Shown piece by piece: positions 25,431-34,009 of a stretch of 64,000 nt of DNA. The DNA comes from Pseudaeromonas paramecii (GTDB lineage Bacteria > Pseudomonadota > Gammaproteobacteria > Enterobacterales > Aeromonadaceae). The stretch covers positions 124,001 through 188,000 of the forward strand of contig NZ_BAABFC010000001.1 in NCBI RefSeq assembly GCF_039540575.1. Direction: 5' to 3'. A program made the position numbers and the translations under genes. Numbering within the stretch: position 1 is the first letter of the stretch; each line of letters starts with the position of its first letter. The notes under the pieces were generated by a model. It was not told the DNA's origin and did no database searches. It saw only the letters and a program-made list of their open reading frames with translations.

Positions 25431-25709
25431 ATGCCCAATCAGGATCTGCTCTTCAGCATACTGCCACGGGCACCCATCAAGCCCGGCAGCGGCGAGTTCA
25501 ATAAGGACGTGGCGCATATCACGCCGGAGGCCAAGCTGCGTCACGTGGAGACCCATAGAGACCCGCAGGAGCGGGGGCCGCAGGATGAATATCATCCCGA
25601 ACCCCATGCCCAGGAAGAGGAGGCCTCTGCTGTGCCAGACGACGTCGAGTCCGACACCGAAGTGAAAACCGATAAGGATGGCCAGGAGCACGTGGATCTC
25701 TATATCTAG
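25431..25709 (+). CDS. Hypothetical acidic protein
   Basis: 92 aa, divergent from hisL. The protein has MPNQDLLFSILPRAP at the start, then a long Glu/Asp/His/Pro-rich tail (PEPHAQEEEASAVPDD) and ends KTDKDGQEHVDLYI. It looks mostly disordered, with no signal peptide or membrane segment. Start ATG at 25431 is supported by ACAGGAG 8 bases upstream. I do not recognise the family. It is unlike the surrounding his and helicase genes in charge, but base composition is normal. Confidence 0.6.
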   Translation: MPNQDLLFSILPRAPIKPGSGEFNKDVAHITPEAKLRHVETHRDPQERGPQDEYHPEPHAQEEEASAVPDDVESDTEVKTDKDGQEHVDLYI

Positions 25710-25729
25710 TGGCCGATACGCGCTTTGCT

Positions 25730-25757
25730 TTGTCCTGCCCCCGCTTTTTCCTATAAT
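25730..25757 (+). promoter_or_regulatory. Promoter of yoaA
   Basis: Perfect -10 TATAAT (25752-25757) with -35 TTGTCC (25730-25735) and a 16-base spacer, about 30 bases ahead of the GTG start. Confidence 0.7.
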
Positions 25758-25786
25758 CGCCCCCCTGTTGTCCCAAGGGATGTCCT

Positions 25787-27748
25787 GTGATCCGCGACTT
25801 TTTTAGTGCCGATGGCCCGTTGGCCCGTGCCTTGCCCGGTTTTTCTCCCCGAATCTCCCAGCTGCAGATGGCCGAGGCGGTGGCTCGGGCCATCGATCAG
25901 GCGGGCACCTTGCTGGTGGAGGCAGGCACCGGTACCGGCAAGACCTACGCCTATCTGGTGCCGGCCCTGGCGTCCGGCAAGCGGGTCATCATCAGCACCG
26001 GATCCAAGGCGCTACAGGAGCAGCTGTATAACCGGGATCTACCGCGCCTGCTCACTGCCATGGCCTACAGCCAGCCCATCGCCCTGCTAAAGGGGCGGGC
26101 CAACTATCTGTGTCACTATCGTCTGGATCAGCTGTTGCTTGAGGCTCGGGATCAGAGTGCCGAGGTGCTGGCGGATCTGGCGCGGGTCAAACAGTTTGCC
26201 ATCGTCAGCAAGAGTGGCGATCTGGGGGAGCTCACCGGTCTCAAGGAGCAGGCGCCCATACTGCCCCTCATCACCAGCACCAATGACAACTGTCTGGGCC
26301 GGGAGTGCCCCCGTTACGAGGAGTGCTTCCTGGTCAAGGCGCGGCGGCGGGCCATGGAGGCCCAGCTGCTGGTGGTCAATCATCACCTGTTCTTCGCCGA
26401 TCTGGTGGTCAAGGACACGGGATTTGCCGAGCTGATGCCCGAAGCCGATCTGTATGTGTTCGATGAGGCGCACCAACTGCCGGACATCGCCAGCGACTAT
26501 TTCGGCGAGCGGCTGGCCAGTCGGCAGCTGATGGAGCTGGCCGACGAGATCAAGGCCGCCTATCGCAGCGAGGCACCGGACATGGCGCAGTTGGGGCGGT
26601 GCGCCGAGGCCCTATTGCTGGCGTGCCAGGATTGTCGCCTGGCCTTTGGGGTTGAAGGTGGTCGCGGCAATCTGCGGCAATGGCTGGCGGACCCCAACGC
26701 CCAGCGTCTGCTGGGCCGACTTAAAGACACGGTTCAGCTGGTGTATGAGGTGCTCAAGCTGGCGCTGGGGCGTGGTGAGCGGCTCGACCACTGCTTCGAA
26801 CGCATGCTGGAGTATCAGGGCCGGCTGGAGCGGCTGACGGCGGTGGAAACCCTGGGGGCGGCCTACTGGTATGACACCAGCAAGCTGCACTTTAGCTTCA
26901 ACCGCACGCCGCTGTCGGTGGCGGAGCGCTTCGCCCAGGAGGTGGTGAAGCCCGGCAGCAGTTGGGTGTTCACCTCGGCGACCCTCACGGTCAACCACGC
27001 CTTCGACCATTTTCGCCAGCAACTGGGTTTGGCCCAGGCCGAGGCCCTGCTGCTGGAGAGCCCCTTTGATTACGGCCGGCAATCCCTCTTGTGTGTGCCG
27101 CGCGGCTTGCCGGATACCGGTTACGCCCGCCGTGGCACCTTGCTGGCCGAGCGACTGTGGCCTGTGATCAACCAGGTGCCCGGCGGCATCTTCTTCTTGT
27201 GTACCAGTTACCAGAGCCTGCACCAGGTGGCGGAGGTGTTGCGCCGGGAGCTGGGGCGGACCGTGCTGGTGCAGGGGGAGGACAGCAAGCAGGGCTTGCT
27301 GCAGCGCTTCGTGGAGAACGGTCGCGCCGTGTTGGTGGCCACCAGCGCCTTCTGGGAAGGGGTGGACGTGCAGGGTGCGGCGCTGTCTTGCGTCATCATC
27401 GACAAGCTGCCCTTTGCCTCGCCGGATGATCCCCTGCTCAAGGCCCGCAGTGAAGATTGCCGGCTGCAGGGCCGTGATCCCTTTGGCGAGTTGCAGCTGC
27501 CCGAGGCGGTGATCGCCCTCAAGCAGGGAGTGGGGCGGCTCATCCGTGATGGTCAGGACAAGGGGGTACTGATCCTCTGCGATCCCCGGCTGGTGCAGCG
27601 CCCCTATGGTCAGGTGTTCCTTGGCAGCCTGCCGCCCATGCCCCGTAGCCGTGACTTGCAACGAATCGATGACTTTTGGCTGGCAAATCGTGACAATGCC
27701 AGCCCCCTTAGCCGTGAGAATGCCCATGACCCAGATACTGGCCATTGA
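25787..27748 (+). CDS. yoaA: DinG/XPD-family ATP-dependent helicase YoaA
   Basis: 653 aa superfamily 2 iron-sulfur helicase. Walker A EAGTGTGKTYAYL (about residues 47-59), DEAH box VFDEAHQLPD and C-terminal motif VI QGVGRLIRD. Four cysteines in NYLCHYRLD, NDNCLGRECPRYEEC would hold the [4Fe-4S] cluster. E. coli YoaA acts with HolC (chi) in replication-fork repair. GTG start at 25787 with AAGGGA upstream. It overlaps tsaB by 23 bases, and the yoaA-tsaB-slp order matches E. coli yoaA-yeaZ-yeaY. Confidence 0.93.
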   Translation: MIRDFFSADGPLARALPGFSPRISQLQMAEAVARAIDQAGTLLVEAGTGTGKTYAYLVPALASGKRVIISTGSKALQEQLYNRDLPRLLTAMAYSQPIALLKGRANYLCHYRLDQLLLEARDQSAEVLADLARVKQFAIVSKSGDLGELTGLKEQAPILPLITSTNDNCLGRECPRYEECFLVKARRRAMEAQLLVVNHHLFFADLVVKDTGFAELMPEADLYVFDEAHQLPDIASDYFGERLASRQLMELADEIKAAYRSEAPDMAQLGRCAEALLLACQDCRLAFGVEGGRGNLRQWLADPNAQRLLGRLKDTVQLVYEVLKLALGRGERLDHCFERMLEYQGRLERLTAVETLGAAYWYDTSKLHFSFNRTPLSVAERFAQEVVKPGSSWVFTSATLTVNHAFDHFRQQLGLAQAEALLLESPFDYGRQSLLCVPRGLPDTGYARRGTLLAERLWPVINQVPGGIFFLCTSYQSLHQVAEVLRRELGRTVLVQGEDSKQGLLQRFVENGRAVLVATSAFWEGVDVQGAALSCVIIDKLPFASPDDPLLKARSEDCRLQGRDPFGELQLPEAVIALKQGVGRLIRDGQDKGVLILCDPRLVQRPYGQVFLGSLPPMPRSRDLQRIDDFWLANRDNASPLSRENAHDPDTGH

Positions 27749-28433
27749 TACCGCCACCGAAGCCTGTTCCGCCGCCCTGTTGGTGGGGCAAACCACCCTG
27801 AGCCGTTATGAGGTGGCGCCCCAGGGCCACACCCGCCTCATTCTGCCCATGGTGGAGAGCCTGCTGGCCGAGGCCGGGGTGTCGCTTGCTCAGCTGGATG
27901 CCATCGCCTTTGGGCGAGGGCCGGGTTCTTTTACCGGGGTGCGCATCGGCGTGGGGATCGCTCAGGGACTGGCGCTGGGAGCGGACAAGCCCTTGATCGG
28001 CATCTCCAACCTGGCGGTACTGGCCCAGCGCTGTTGGCTGGACAGCCAGGCCGAGCAGGTGCTCTGTGCCATCGATGCCCGCATGGGTGAGGTCTATTTT
28101 GGCGCCTATCGCCGGATGGGGGAGACCATGGTGCTGCAAGGGGACGAGGCGGTGTTGCCTCCCGAGGTGGCGGTACGGCAGGGGTTGGCCAACCTGGCCG
28201 CCGGCAGTGGCGGCTGGCTTGGGGCCGGCACGGGTTGGGCCGCCTATGCCGAGGCGCTGAGTCCCTTGCGCAACCAACTGACGGGCCTGGGGGCCGAGCT
28301 GCCGGACGCTGCGGCCATGCTGCCGCTGGCTAGCTTGGCCTGGCAGCAGGGATTGGCCTGTGAGGCCGCGTTGGCACAGCCCGTCTATTTACGTGACAAG
28401 GTGACTTGGAAAAAACTGCCGGGCCGTGAATAA
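27726..28433 (+). CDS. tsaB: tRNA t6A biosynthesis protein TsaB
   Basis: 235 aa ASKHA-fold partner of TsaD/TsaE for threonylcarbamoyladenosine at tRNA position 37. MTQILAIDTATEACSAALL is the typical start, GRGPGSFTGVRIGVGIAQGLALG the conserved loop, and CAIDARMGEVYFGAY the second. I choose the ATG at 27726, inside the end of yoaA, since it starts the family's first strand; an ATG two codons earlier is equally close to the GAGA. The C-terminal PVYLRDKVTWKK is typical. Confidence 0.94.
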   Translation: MTQILAIDTATEACSAALLVGQTTLSRYEVAPQGHTRLILPMVESLLAEAGVSLAQLDAIAFGRGPGSFTGVRIGVGIAQGLALGADKPLIGISNLAVLAQRCWLDSQAEQVLCAIDARMGEVYFGAYRRMGETMVLQGDEAVLPPEVAVRQGLANLAAGSGGWLGAGTGWAAYAEALSPLRNQLTGLGAELPDAAAMLPLASLAWQQGLACEAALAQPVYLRDKVTWKKLPGRE

Positions 28434-28461
28434 TTAGCCCGAGCAGTGATCAGGAGTGACC

Positions 28462-28749
28462 ATGGCGCTAGCGGCCACCGACTTTCATACCTCGGCACTT
28501 ATTAGCCCCACCGGCCTGGATGCCGGGCGCAGTGCTACCCAGGCGCCCCAGGTTCAGGCGGCGACCGGTGCTACGACCAACCCTGGGATCCTGCAAGTGG
28601 ATCCCGATGCGGTGGCCGCCGCCGCCCGTCTGCGCTATGACCAGCCCTCCGGCCGCGAGAGCCGTGCCGTGGCCGCGTATCAGACGGTGGCGCGTCAGGA
28701 GCGCCGTGAGCAGTTGCAATCCCTCATTCAGGTTGATCTCTATGCCTAA
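28462..28749 (+). CDS. Small hypothetical protein between tsaB and slp
   Basis: 95 aa with CAGGAG 5 bases before the ATG. Ala-rich and low complexity in the first half (APQVQAATGATTN). The second half is helical and charged: SRAVAAYQTVARQERREQLQSLIQVDLYA. This C-terminal AYxxVARxERREQLxxLIxVDxYA pattern looks conserved-family-like, but I cannot name it. There is no signal peptide. Its last 8 bases overlap the slp start, so the two are translationally coupled. Confidence 0.65.
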   Translation: MALAATDFHTSALISPTGLDAGRSATQAPQVQAATGATTNPGILQVDPDAVAAAARLRYDQPSGRESRAVAAYQTVARQERREQLQSLIQVDLYA

Positions 28750-29254
28750 GTCGTGGCTGATCCTGTTAGCGCTGGTGTGGCTGACCGGCTGTGTGTCCGT
28801 CCCCGATGAGCTTAGCTATGAACCAGAAAGCGCCTTGCTGCCCTATTCGACTGTGAGTCAACATCCTGACTCGGCCAAGGGCCAGCCGGTACGCTGGAGC
28901 GGTGTGATTGCCGCCACCCGGGTCCTGGCGGAGCAGACCGAGCTGGAAGTGGTGCTCTTGCCACTCAAGGCCAACGGCGTGCCGCAACAGCAAGAAAAAT
29001 CTGAGGGCCGTTTTCTGGCCCACCTGCCAGGCTTGCTGGATCCCAGCCTCTATGCCCCGGGCCGCAGTGTCACCGTGCTGGGGACCATCGCCGGGACTGT
29101 GAATGGCAAGATAGGTGAGCAGTCCTATCGCTTCGTGCTGGTGGCGGGGTCGGCCCACAAGCTTTGGCCACAGGTCAAGGATGTGGAGGTGCGTTACGTC
29201 AACGGCTGTTTTGAGCCGCTGTGGCTGTCGCCCAGACCCCGGCCCTTGCCTTAG
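28742..29254 (+). CDS. Slp/YeaY-family outer membrane lipoprotein
   Basis: 170 aa. A lipoprotein signal with lipobox LTGC places Cys17 as the acylated residue, so it should sit at the inner or outer membrane facing the periplasm. The mature part matches the Slp family: SQHPDSAKGQPVRWSGVIAATRVLAEQTELEVVLLPL and LYAPGRSVTVLGTIAGTVNGKIG (OB-fold-like). Same neighbourhood as E. coli yeaY. Its TAG stop shares bases with the stop of the convergent DUF2956 gene. Confidence 0.88.
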   Translation: MPKSWLILLALVWLTGCVSVPDELSYEPESALLPYSTVSQHPDSAKGQPVRWSGVIAATRVLAEQTELEVVLLPLKANGVPQQQEKSEGRFLAHLPGLLDPSLYAPGRSVTVLGTIAGTVNGKIGEQSYRFVLVAGSAHKLWPQVKDVEVRYVNGCFEPLWLSPRPRPLP

Positions 29255-29604
29255 CGGCCCAGTGCCAGGTGCACGGCAAACAATAACCAGCTGACGATCA
29301 ATAGGCTCCAGGGCAACCAGCTGGTGCTACGGGGCTGAGCCTGCGACGCAGGGCTGTTGTCCAGCTCCGGCGCCTCCTCAGTCGGCTCGATAGCCGCGTT
29401 GCTTAGTCGCTTCTTGGCTTTGTCCCGCTCCCGCGCCTTGGCCTTTTGTTGTCGCTTGTACTCTTCGATGCCTTTTTGAATACCCTGGGCTATCAGGCGG
29501 GTCTGCTCCTTGGTCTGGCCGGGTTTTTGCGTGGCCCGAGCGATACGCTCGGCTTCGGCCTGGGATTCGGGGGAGGGCGGTTGCGGTTTATCGTATCTGG
29601 GCAT
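29251..29604 (-). CDS. DUF2956 family membrane-anchored protein
   Basis: 117 aa. Very basic helical N-terminal part (RIARATQKPGQTKEQTRLIAQGIQKGIEEYKRQQKAKARERDKAKKR) characteristic of DUF2956. An acidic linker and one C-terminal transmembrane helix (SWLPWSLLIVSWLLFAVHLAL) follow, so the protein is probably tail-anchored in the inner membrane. Start ATG at 29604 is backed by AAGGA and the family N-terminus. Function unknown. Convergent with slp, with a 4-base overlap. Confidence 0.85.
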   Translation of the reverse strand: MPRYDKPQPPSPESQAEAERIARATQKPGQTKEQTRLIAQGIQKGIEEYKRQQKAKARERDKAKKRLSNAAIEPTEEAPELDNSPASQAQPRSTSWLPWSLLIVSWLLFAVHLALGR

Positions 29605-29871
29605 AGGGCATCCTTGTTTTGGCTTGTTCAGTATGCCAAATACTCCGCCTGGCTCTCCAGCACGGTCTGCCGGTTTACGGAGATAGGTCATTGAAAAATC
29701 AATCGTCGCTTCATTGGAGTCTGGCGAGCCGTGTCGGGTCTCCCTTTTCTGCGCCAAGGGTTGCATTGGCCAAGACCATTGATAAGCTATGGCGGCAAAA
29801 CGTGACTGAGCCTCACCGACGTCTTGCGACGTCTGGTCGGGCTCTTTGTTTTTATGTTACACGGTGCTGTT
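29605..29871. other. Divergent intergenic region upstream of apt
   Basis: 267 bases with no supported gene. A weak promoter candidate for apt is TTGCAT (29761-29766) with TAAGCT (29783-29788), 16-base spacer. Nothing else clear is visible. Confidence 0.4.
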
Positions 29872-30417
29872 ATGAACGCTGAAACCCTTGCCTACCTCGA
29901 GTCCTGCATCAAGACCATTCCCGATTATCCCAAGCCTGGGATACTGTTTCGGGACATCACCAGCCTGGTGGAGCACCCCGAGGCCTTTAAAACGACCATA
30001 GATCTGCTGGTTGAGCAGTATCGCGATTGCAAATTGGACAAGGTGGTGGGCACGGAGGCCCGGGGCTTTATCTTTGGTGCGCCGGTGGCCGCGGCCCTGG
30101 GCTTGGGCTTTGTGCCGGTGCGCAAGCCCGGCAAGCTGCCCCGCGAGGTGATCGAGGAGAGTTACGAGCTGGAGTACGGGCAGGATTGCCTGCAGATCCA
30201 TGTGGATGCCATTGAACCCGGCGAACGGGTGCTGGTCATCGATGATCTGCTGGCCACCGGCGGCACCGTCGAGGCGGCGGTCAAGCTGGTGCGCCGTCTG
30301 GGCGGCGTGGTGGACGATGCCGCCTTTGTCATCTCCTTGCCCGCTCTGGGGGGCGAGGCGCGCCTGACCCGGATGGGGGTCAAGGTGCTGAGCATGGTGC
30401 AGTTTGACGGCGAGTAA
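29872..30417 (+). CDS. apt: Adenine phosphoribosyltransferase
   Basis: 181 aa. Salvages adenine to AMP using PRPP. Seen: IPDYPKPGILFRDITSLVEHP, VVGTEARGFIFGAPVA, RKPGKLPREV and the PRPP loop VLVIDDLLATGGT. Starts at the ATG 29872 (MNAETLAYLE), which gives family length; longer in-frame starts exist without conservation. The order apt-dnaX-ybaB-recR-htpG-adk-hemH is that of E. coli. Confidence 0.96.
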   Translation: MNAETLAYLESCIKTIPDYPKPGILFRDITSLVEHPEAFKTTIDLLVEQYRDCKLDKVVGTEARGFIFGAPVAAALGLGFVPVRKPGKLPREVIEESYELEYGQDCLQIHVDAIEPGERVLVIDDLLATGGTVEAAVKLVRRLGGVVDDAAFVISLPALGGEARLTRMGVKVLSMVQFDGE

Positions 30418-30451
30418 GGTCGGCGTCAGAGAGAGGGAGCAGGCATAAGCC

Positions 30452-32863
30452 ATGGCATATCAGGTACTGGCCAGAAAATGGCGGCCACGCAACTTTCACG
30501 AGATGGTGGGGCAGCAGCATGTGCTGACCGCCCTGACCCACGCCCTGGATCAGGGGCGGTTGCACCATGCTTATCTGCTCAGTGGTACCCGGGGGGTGGG
30601 CAAGACCACCATAGCCCGCATCCTGGCCAAGTGTCTCAACTGTGAAACCGGCATCAGCAGCCAGCCCTGTGGTCAGTGCGACAGCTGCCGGGAGATCGAA
30701 CAGGGCAACTTCGTCGATCTGCTGGAAATTGATGCCGCCTCCCGCACCAAGGTGGAGGATACCCGGGAGCTGCTGGACAACGTCCAGTACCGCCCGGCCC
30801 GTGGTCGCTTCAAGGTGTACCTCATCGATGAGGTGCACATGCTCTCCCGCCACAGCTTCAATGCCCTGCTCAAGACCCTGGAGGAGCCGCCGCCGTACGT
30901 GAAGTTCGTGCTGGCCACCACGGATCCCCAGAAGCTGCCCATTACCATCCTCTCCCGCTGCTTGCAGTTTCATCTCAAGTCACTGAGTCGTGAGCAGATA
31001 GTGTCCCAGCTGGCACACATTCTGGAGGCGGAGGGGCAGCCCTTCGAGCCAGCGGCCCTGCCGCTGCTGGCCAAGGCCGCCGATGGCAGCATGCGGGATG
31101 CCCTGAGCCTCACGGATCAAGCATTGGCCTATGGCAATGGCCAGGTACACCGCGACCAGGTGCTCAGCATGCTGGGTACCCTGGATCAGCGTCATCTTCA
31201 TGGCTTGCTGCACCATCTGGCAGACGGCGACGGCGCGGCCATGCTGGCCAAGATCGCCGAGATCTGCAGCCTGGGGCCCGACTTCGACCAGCTGCATGCC
31301 GAGCTGGCCGGCCTGCTGCACCGCATTGCCCTGACCCAGTTACTGGGCAGCTCACCCGATACCCTGGCCAGCGATGGCGCCGAGGTGCAGCAGCTGGCGG
31401 CTCGCCTGGCGCCACAGGATGTGCAGCTGTACTACCAGATGGCGCTCACCGGTCGCAAGGAGCTGCCCTTCGCCCCCGATGGCCGGGCGGGTCTGGAAAT
31501 GAGCCTGCTGCGCATGCTGGCCTTTGCTCCTGCCAGCGTTGAGACGGCTTCAGCGCCTCAGGTGCCGCAGCGCAGTGGCCCCCTGCACGCCGAGGCGGTC
31601 CCGTCATCGCGCGGCTCGCTCGGTTCGACTTCCAACCTGAGTGCGCCGTCAGTGGCGCTCGCCCATGAACCCGCTGTGCTCGACAGCGTGGCGGAAGAGG
31701 TTCAGGTGCTACAGCCGCTGATCGACGAGCAGGCACAGCTTGAGGCCGAGGCGGATCGCTGGCGGCAGGAGAGGGTGCCGACACCCTCATCCCTCACCAC
31801 AACCATGGTCTCTGAACCGGCTGTCGCCAGCACAACACCTGAGGTGGTGAGCACCTCACCAGACGGTGCCGCGCCGTCACCGAGTGGGTTTGCCAATGCC
31901 CCATTGCCTGAGGCGGCAGCCAAACCGGAGGAGGCGGGCCAGACGAGCGGCAGCGATGGGCTGGCCAAGATGCTGCAGCTGCGTAACCGACTGCGCAGCC
32001 AGCGTCAGGGCGAGGCTGCCGAGCCAAGTCCGCAGCCCCGCGATACGCCGCGTGTGGCCTTGTCACAGCCGGATCCTGTGACGCGGCCCGCTCCGGTGCG
32101 TGGCCCGGCGACCCCGGCCGAGACCGCCGTTGATGGGACGACGGCGAGGGCAGAACGCGGCGCCCCGGTGGCACAGTCTAAACCGCAGACGACACCCGCC
32201 AGTGGGTTGGAACCGCCCCCCTGGGACGATATTCCCCTCAGTGCCTACGAGGATCTGGTGAGTCAGGGGGAGCCCGAGTCGGCCGCCCCGGCGAGCACGC
32301 CGCAGGAGCCGTCACCCCCAAAGCCTGAGGGGCCGCGACAGGCCCCGATGTCACCCGCTTCACTGTCACCACCGCCAGCCAAGACATTCACGTCGGCACC
32401 AACTCAGGCCCCGCCGGCGGTGAATGAGGCGGACGGCGAGGCTGGCGAGCTGTGGCAGAGCGATGATCTGCTGCGGGACTGCGGCGATCCTTGGGCCGAG
32501 CTGATGGTGGCGGCCGGTATCCGGGGCCGCTTGCGCCAGCTGTGCCTGAACGCCAGCTGCGACATGAGCGGCCAGCCTTGGCGCCTGCTGCTCTCGCCGG
32601 AGCACAGGCACCTGGTGAGCGAGCGGGCCATCCAGGAGCTGGCTAGCCAGCTGGGCGCTCACCTGGGCCAGCCGGTGCAGCTGCAGGTCAATCTGGCGGG
32701 GCCGGAGCGGCCCACACCGCTGCACATTGAGCGGCAGCGTTACGCGGCGCTGCACCATCAGGCGGAGCAGGCCCTGGCGGCGGATCCCCATGTGCAATTT
32801 ATGATTGAGCGCTTTGGCGCCGAGCTGGATGCTGATAGTATCCAGCCACTCAAATCCTGTTAA
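30452..32863 (+). CDS. dnaX: DNA polymerase III subunit tau (DnaX)
   Basis: 803 aa clamp-loader ATPase, longer than the 643 aa of E. coli tau. AAA+ domain at residues 1-230 with Walker A SGTRGVGKTTIA, zinc module CLNCETG...PCGQCDSC, DEVHML and sensor FVLATTDPQKLP. Domain III runs to about residue 365. Then comes a long Pro/Ala/Glu linker (about 366-665), which explains the extra length, and a C-terminal alpha-subunit binding domain (DPWAELMVAAGIRGRLRQL). The A AAA AAG slippery heptamer that makes gamma in E. coli is not seen. Confidence 0.96.
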   Translation: MAYQVLARKWRPRNFHEMVGQQHVLTALTHALDQGRLHHAYLLSGTRGVGKTTIARILAKCLNCETGISSQPCGQCDSCREIEQGNFVDLLEIDAASRTKVEDTRELLDNVQYRPARGRFKVYLIDEVHMLSRHSFNALLKTLEEPPPYVKFVLATTDPQKLPITILSRCLQFHLKSLSREQIVSQLAHILEAEGQPFEPAALPLLAKAADGSMRDALSLTDQALAYGNGQVHRDQVLSMLGTLDQRHLHGLLHHLADGDGAAMLAKIAEICSLGPDFDQLHAELAGLLHRIALTQLLGSSPDTLASDGAEVQQLAARLAPQDVQLYYQMALTGRKELPFAPDGRAGLEMSLLRMLAFAPASVETASAPQVPQRSGPLHAEAVPSSRGSLGSTSNLSAPSVALAHEPAVLDSVAEEVQVLQPLIDEQAQLEAEADRWRQERVPTPSSLTTTMVSEPAVASTTPEVVSTSPDGAAPSPSGFANAPLPEAAAKPEEAGQTSGSDGLAKMLQLRNRLRSQRQGEAAEPSPQPRDTPRVALSQPDPVTRPAPVRGPATPAETAVDGTTARAERGAPVAQSKPQTTPASGLEPPPWDDIPLSAYEDLVSQGEPESAAPASTPQEPSPPKPEGPRQAPMSPASLSPPPAKTFTSAPTQAPPAVNEADGEAGELWQSDDLLRDCGDPWAELMVAAGIRGRLRQLCLNASCDMSGQPWRLLLSPEHRHLVSERAIQELASQLGAHLGQPVQLQVNLAGPERPTPLHIERQRYAALHHQAEQALAADPHVQFMIERFGAELDADSIQPLKSC

Positions 32864-32899
32864 CGGCCCCTGTCGGGCCCCCGATTCGGAAGCGATGAG

Positions 32900-33229
32900 A
32901 TGTTTGGAAAAGGTGGAATTGGCAATCTGATGAAACAGGCGCAGCAGATGCAGGATCGCATGCAGAAGCTGCAAGAAGAGCTGGCCCAAATGGAAGTCAC
33001 CGGCGAAGCGGGTGCGGGTCTGGTGAAGGTCACCATGACCGGCAGTCACAGCGTGCGGCGGGTGGCCATCGACCCCAGCCTGGTGGAAGACGATCTGGAG
33101 ATGGTGGAAGATCTGGTGGCCGCCGCATTCAACGATGCCGTGCGTCGGGTCGAAGAGCAGAACAAGACCAAGATGGCCGAACTCACCGGCGGCATGCAGT
33201 TGCCCCCGGGCTTCAAGATGCCCTTCTAA
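32900..33229 (+). CDS. ybaB: YbaB/EbfC nucleoid-associated protein
   Basis: 109 aa. Starts MFGKGGIGNLMKQAQQMQDRMQKLQEELAQMEVTGEAGAGLV and ends LPPGFKMPF, near identical to the E. coli protein. Dimeric tweezers-like DNA-binding protein encoded between dnaX and recR in most gammaproteobacteria. Followed by an intrinsic terminator. Confidence 0.97.
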   Translation: MFGKGGIGNLMKQAQQMQDRMQKLQEELAQMEVTGEAGAGLVKVTMTGSHSVRRVAIDPSLVEDDLEMVEDLVAAAFNDAVRRVEEQNKTKMAELTGGMQLPPGFKMPF

Positions 33230-33250
33230 TCCCCATCTTGAGTTATAAGA

Positions 33251-33272
33251 GGGCGGCGTCAGCCGCCTTTTT
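33251..33272 (+). terminator. Intrinsic terminator between ybaB and recR
   Basis: Stem GGCGGC / GCCGCC, loop GTCA, TTTTT tail. It lies 21 bases after ybaB and 24 before recR, so recR would be expressed by partial read-through or from an unseen promoter. Confidence 0.75.
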
Positions 33273-33295
33273 AATCTGTGAGACAGGTCTGTGAG

Positions 33296-33898
33296 ATGAA
33301 ATTTAGTCCTCTGCTTGATGAATTGATCCGGGAGTTGCAGGTGCTGCCCGGCATAGGCCCCAAGTCCGCCCAGCGCATGGCCTTCTTCCTGCTGGAGCGG
33401 GAGCGTCCCCGGGGACAGCGCCTGGCCAAGGTGCTGGACAGGGCCATGAGCGAGATCGGCCACTGCCGGCATTGCCGCACCTTCACCGAACAGGATCTTT
33501 GCGAGATCTGCGCTAATCCCAAGCGGGCGGCGGTGCGTCAGCTGTGCGTGGTGGAGACACCGGCGGATCTGGCGGCGCTGGAGCAGACCCATCTGTACAG
33601 CGGCCGTTACTTCGTGTTGATGGGGCACCTGTCGCCGCTGGATGGCATAGGTCCCGCCGAGCTGGGGCTGGATCGCCTGGCCCAGTTGCTGGATGCGGAG
33701 CCGCTCGAGGAGCTGATCCTGGCCACCAACCCCACCATCGAAGGGGAAGCCACGGCGTTCTATATCGCCAACCTGGCGCGGGAGCGGGGCGTCAAGGTCA
33801 CCCGCATCGCCCACGGTGTGCCGGTGGGCGGCGAGCTGGAGCTGGTGGACGGCACCACCCTGTCTCATTCCCTGAGTGGTCGTCGTCTCCTGGAGTGA
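33296..33898 (+). CDS. recR: Recombination mediator RecR
   Basis: 200 aa. Works with RecF/RecO to load RecA at gaps. HhH motif in LPGIGPKSAQRMA, C4 zinc finger CRHCRTFTEQDLCEIC (about residues 57-72), Toprim domain LCVVETPADLAALE. C-terminal ATNPTIEGEATAFYIA. The ATG at 33296 gives the standard MKFSPLLDELI start. Confidence 0.96.
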   Translation: MKFSPLLDELIRELQVLPGIGPKSAQRMAFFLLERERPRGQRLAKVLDRAMSEIGHCRHCRTFTEQDLCEICANPKRAAVRQLCVVETPADLAALEQTHLYSGRYFVLMGHLSPLDGIGPAELGLDRLAQLLDAEPLEELILATNPTIEGEATAFYIANLARERGVKVTRIAHGVPVGGELELVDGTTLSHSLSGRRLLE

Positions 33899-33938
33899 TG
33901 ATTTTTTCACCGAACAGGTTCGGTGACGCTGTTGGCCC

Positions 33939-33967
33939 CTTGAAATCCCTCCGGGTGGCCCCATCTA
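33939..33967 (+). promoter_or_regulatory. Sigma-32 heat-shock promoter of htpG
   Basis: -35 CTTGAAA (33939-33945), 13-base spacer, -10 CCCCATCT (33959-33966). Both elements match the RpoH consensus (CTTGAAA, CCCCATNT) essentially perfectly. About 43 bases upstream of the htpG ATG. Confidence 0.9.
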
Positions 33968-34009
33968 GGCTTCTGTCGTTTAGTCACGCTTTCATCGAAG
34001 GAACAGAAG

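Noticed and set aside
33902..33925. Hairpin CACCGAA/TTCGGTG with a T-run after recR
   Set aside because: The T-run precedes the stem on plus, and the minus reading gives an A-run after it, so it is not an intrinsic terminator in either direction.
32366..33964. 532-codon minus-strand frame over dnaX, ybaB and recR
   Set aside because: Antisense to three well-supported genes and without recognisable domains.
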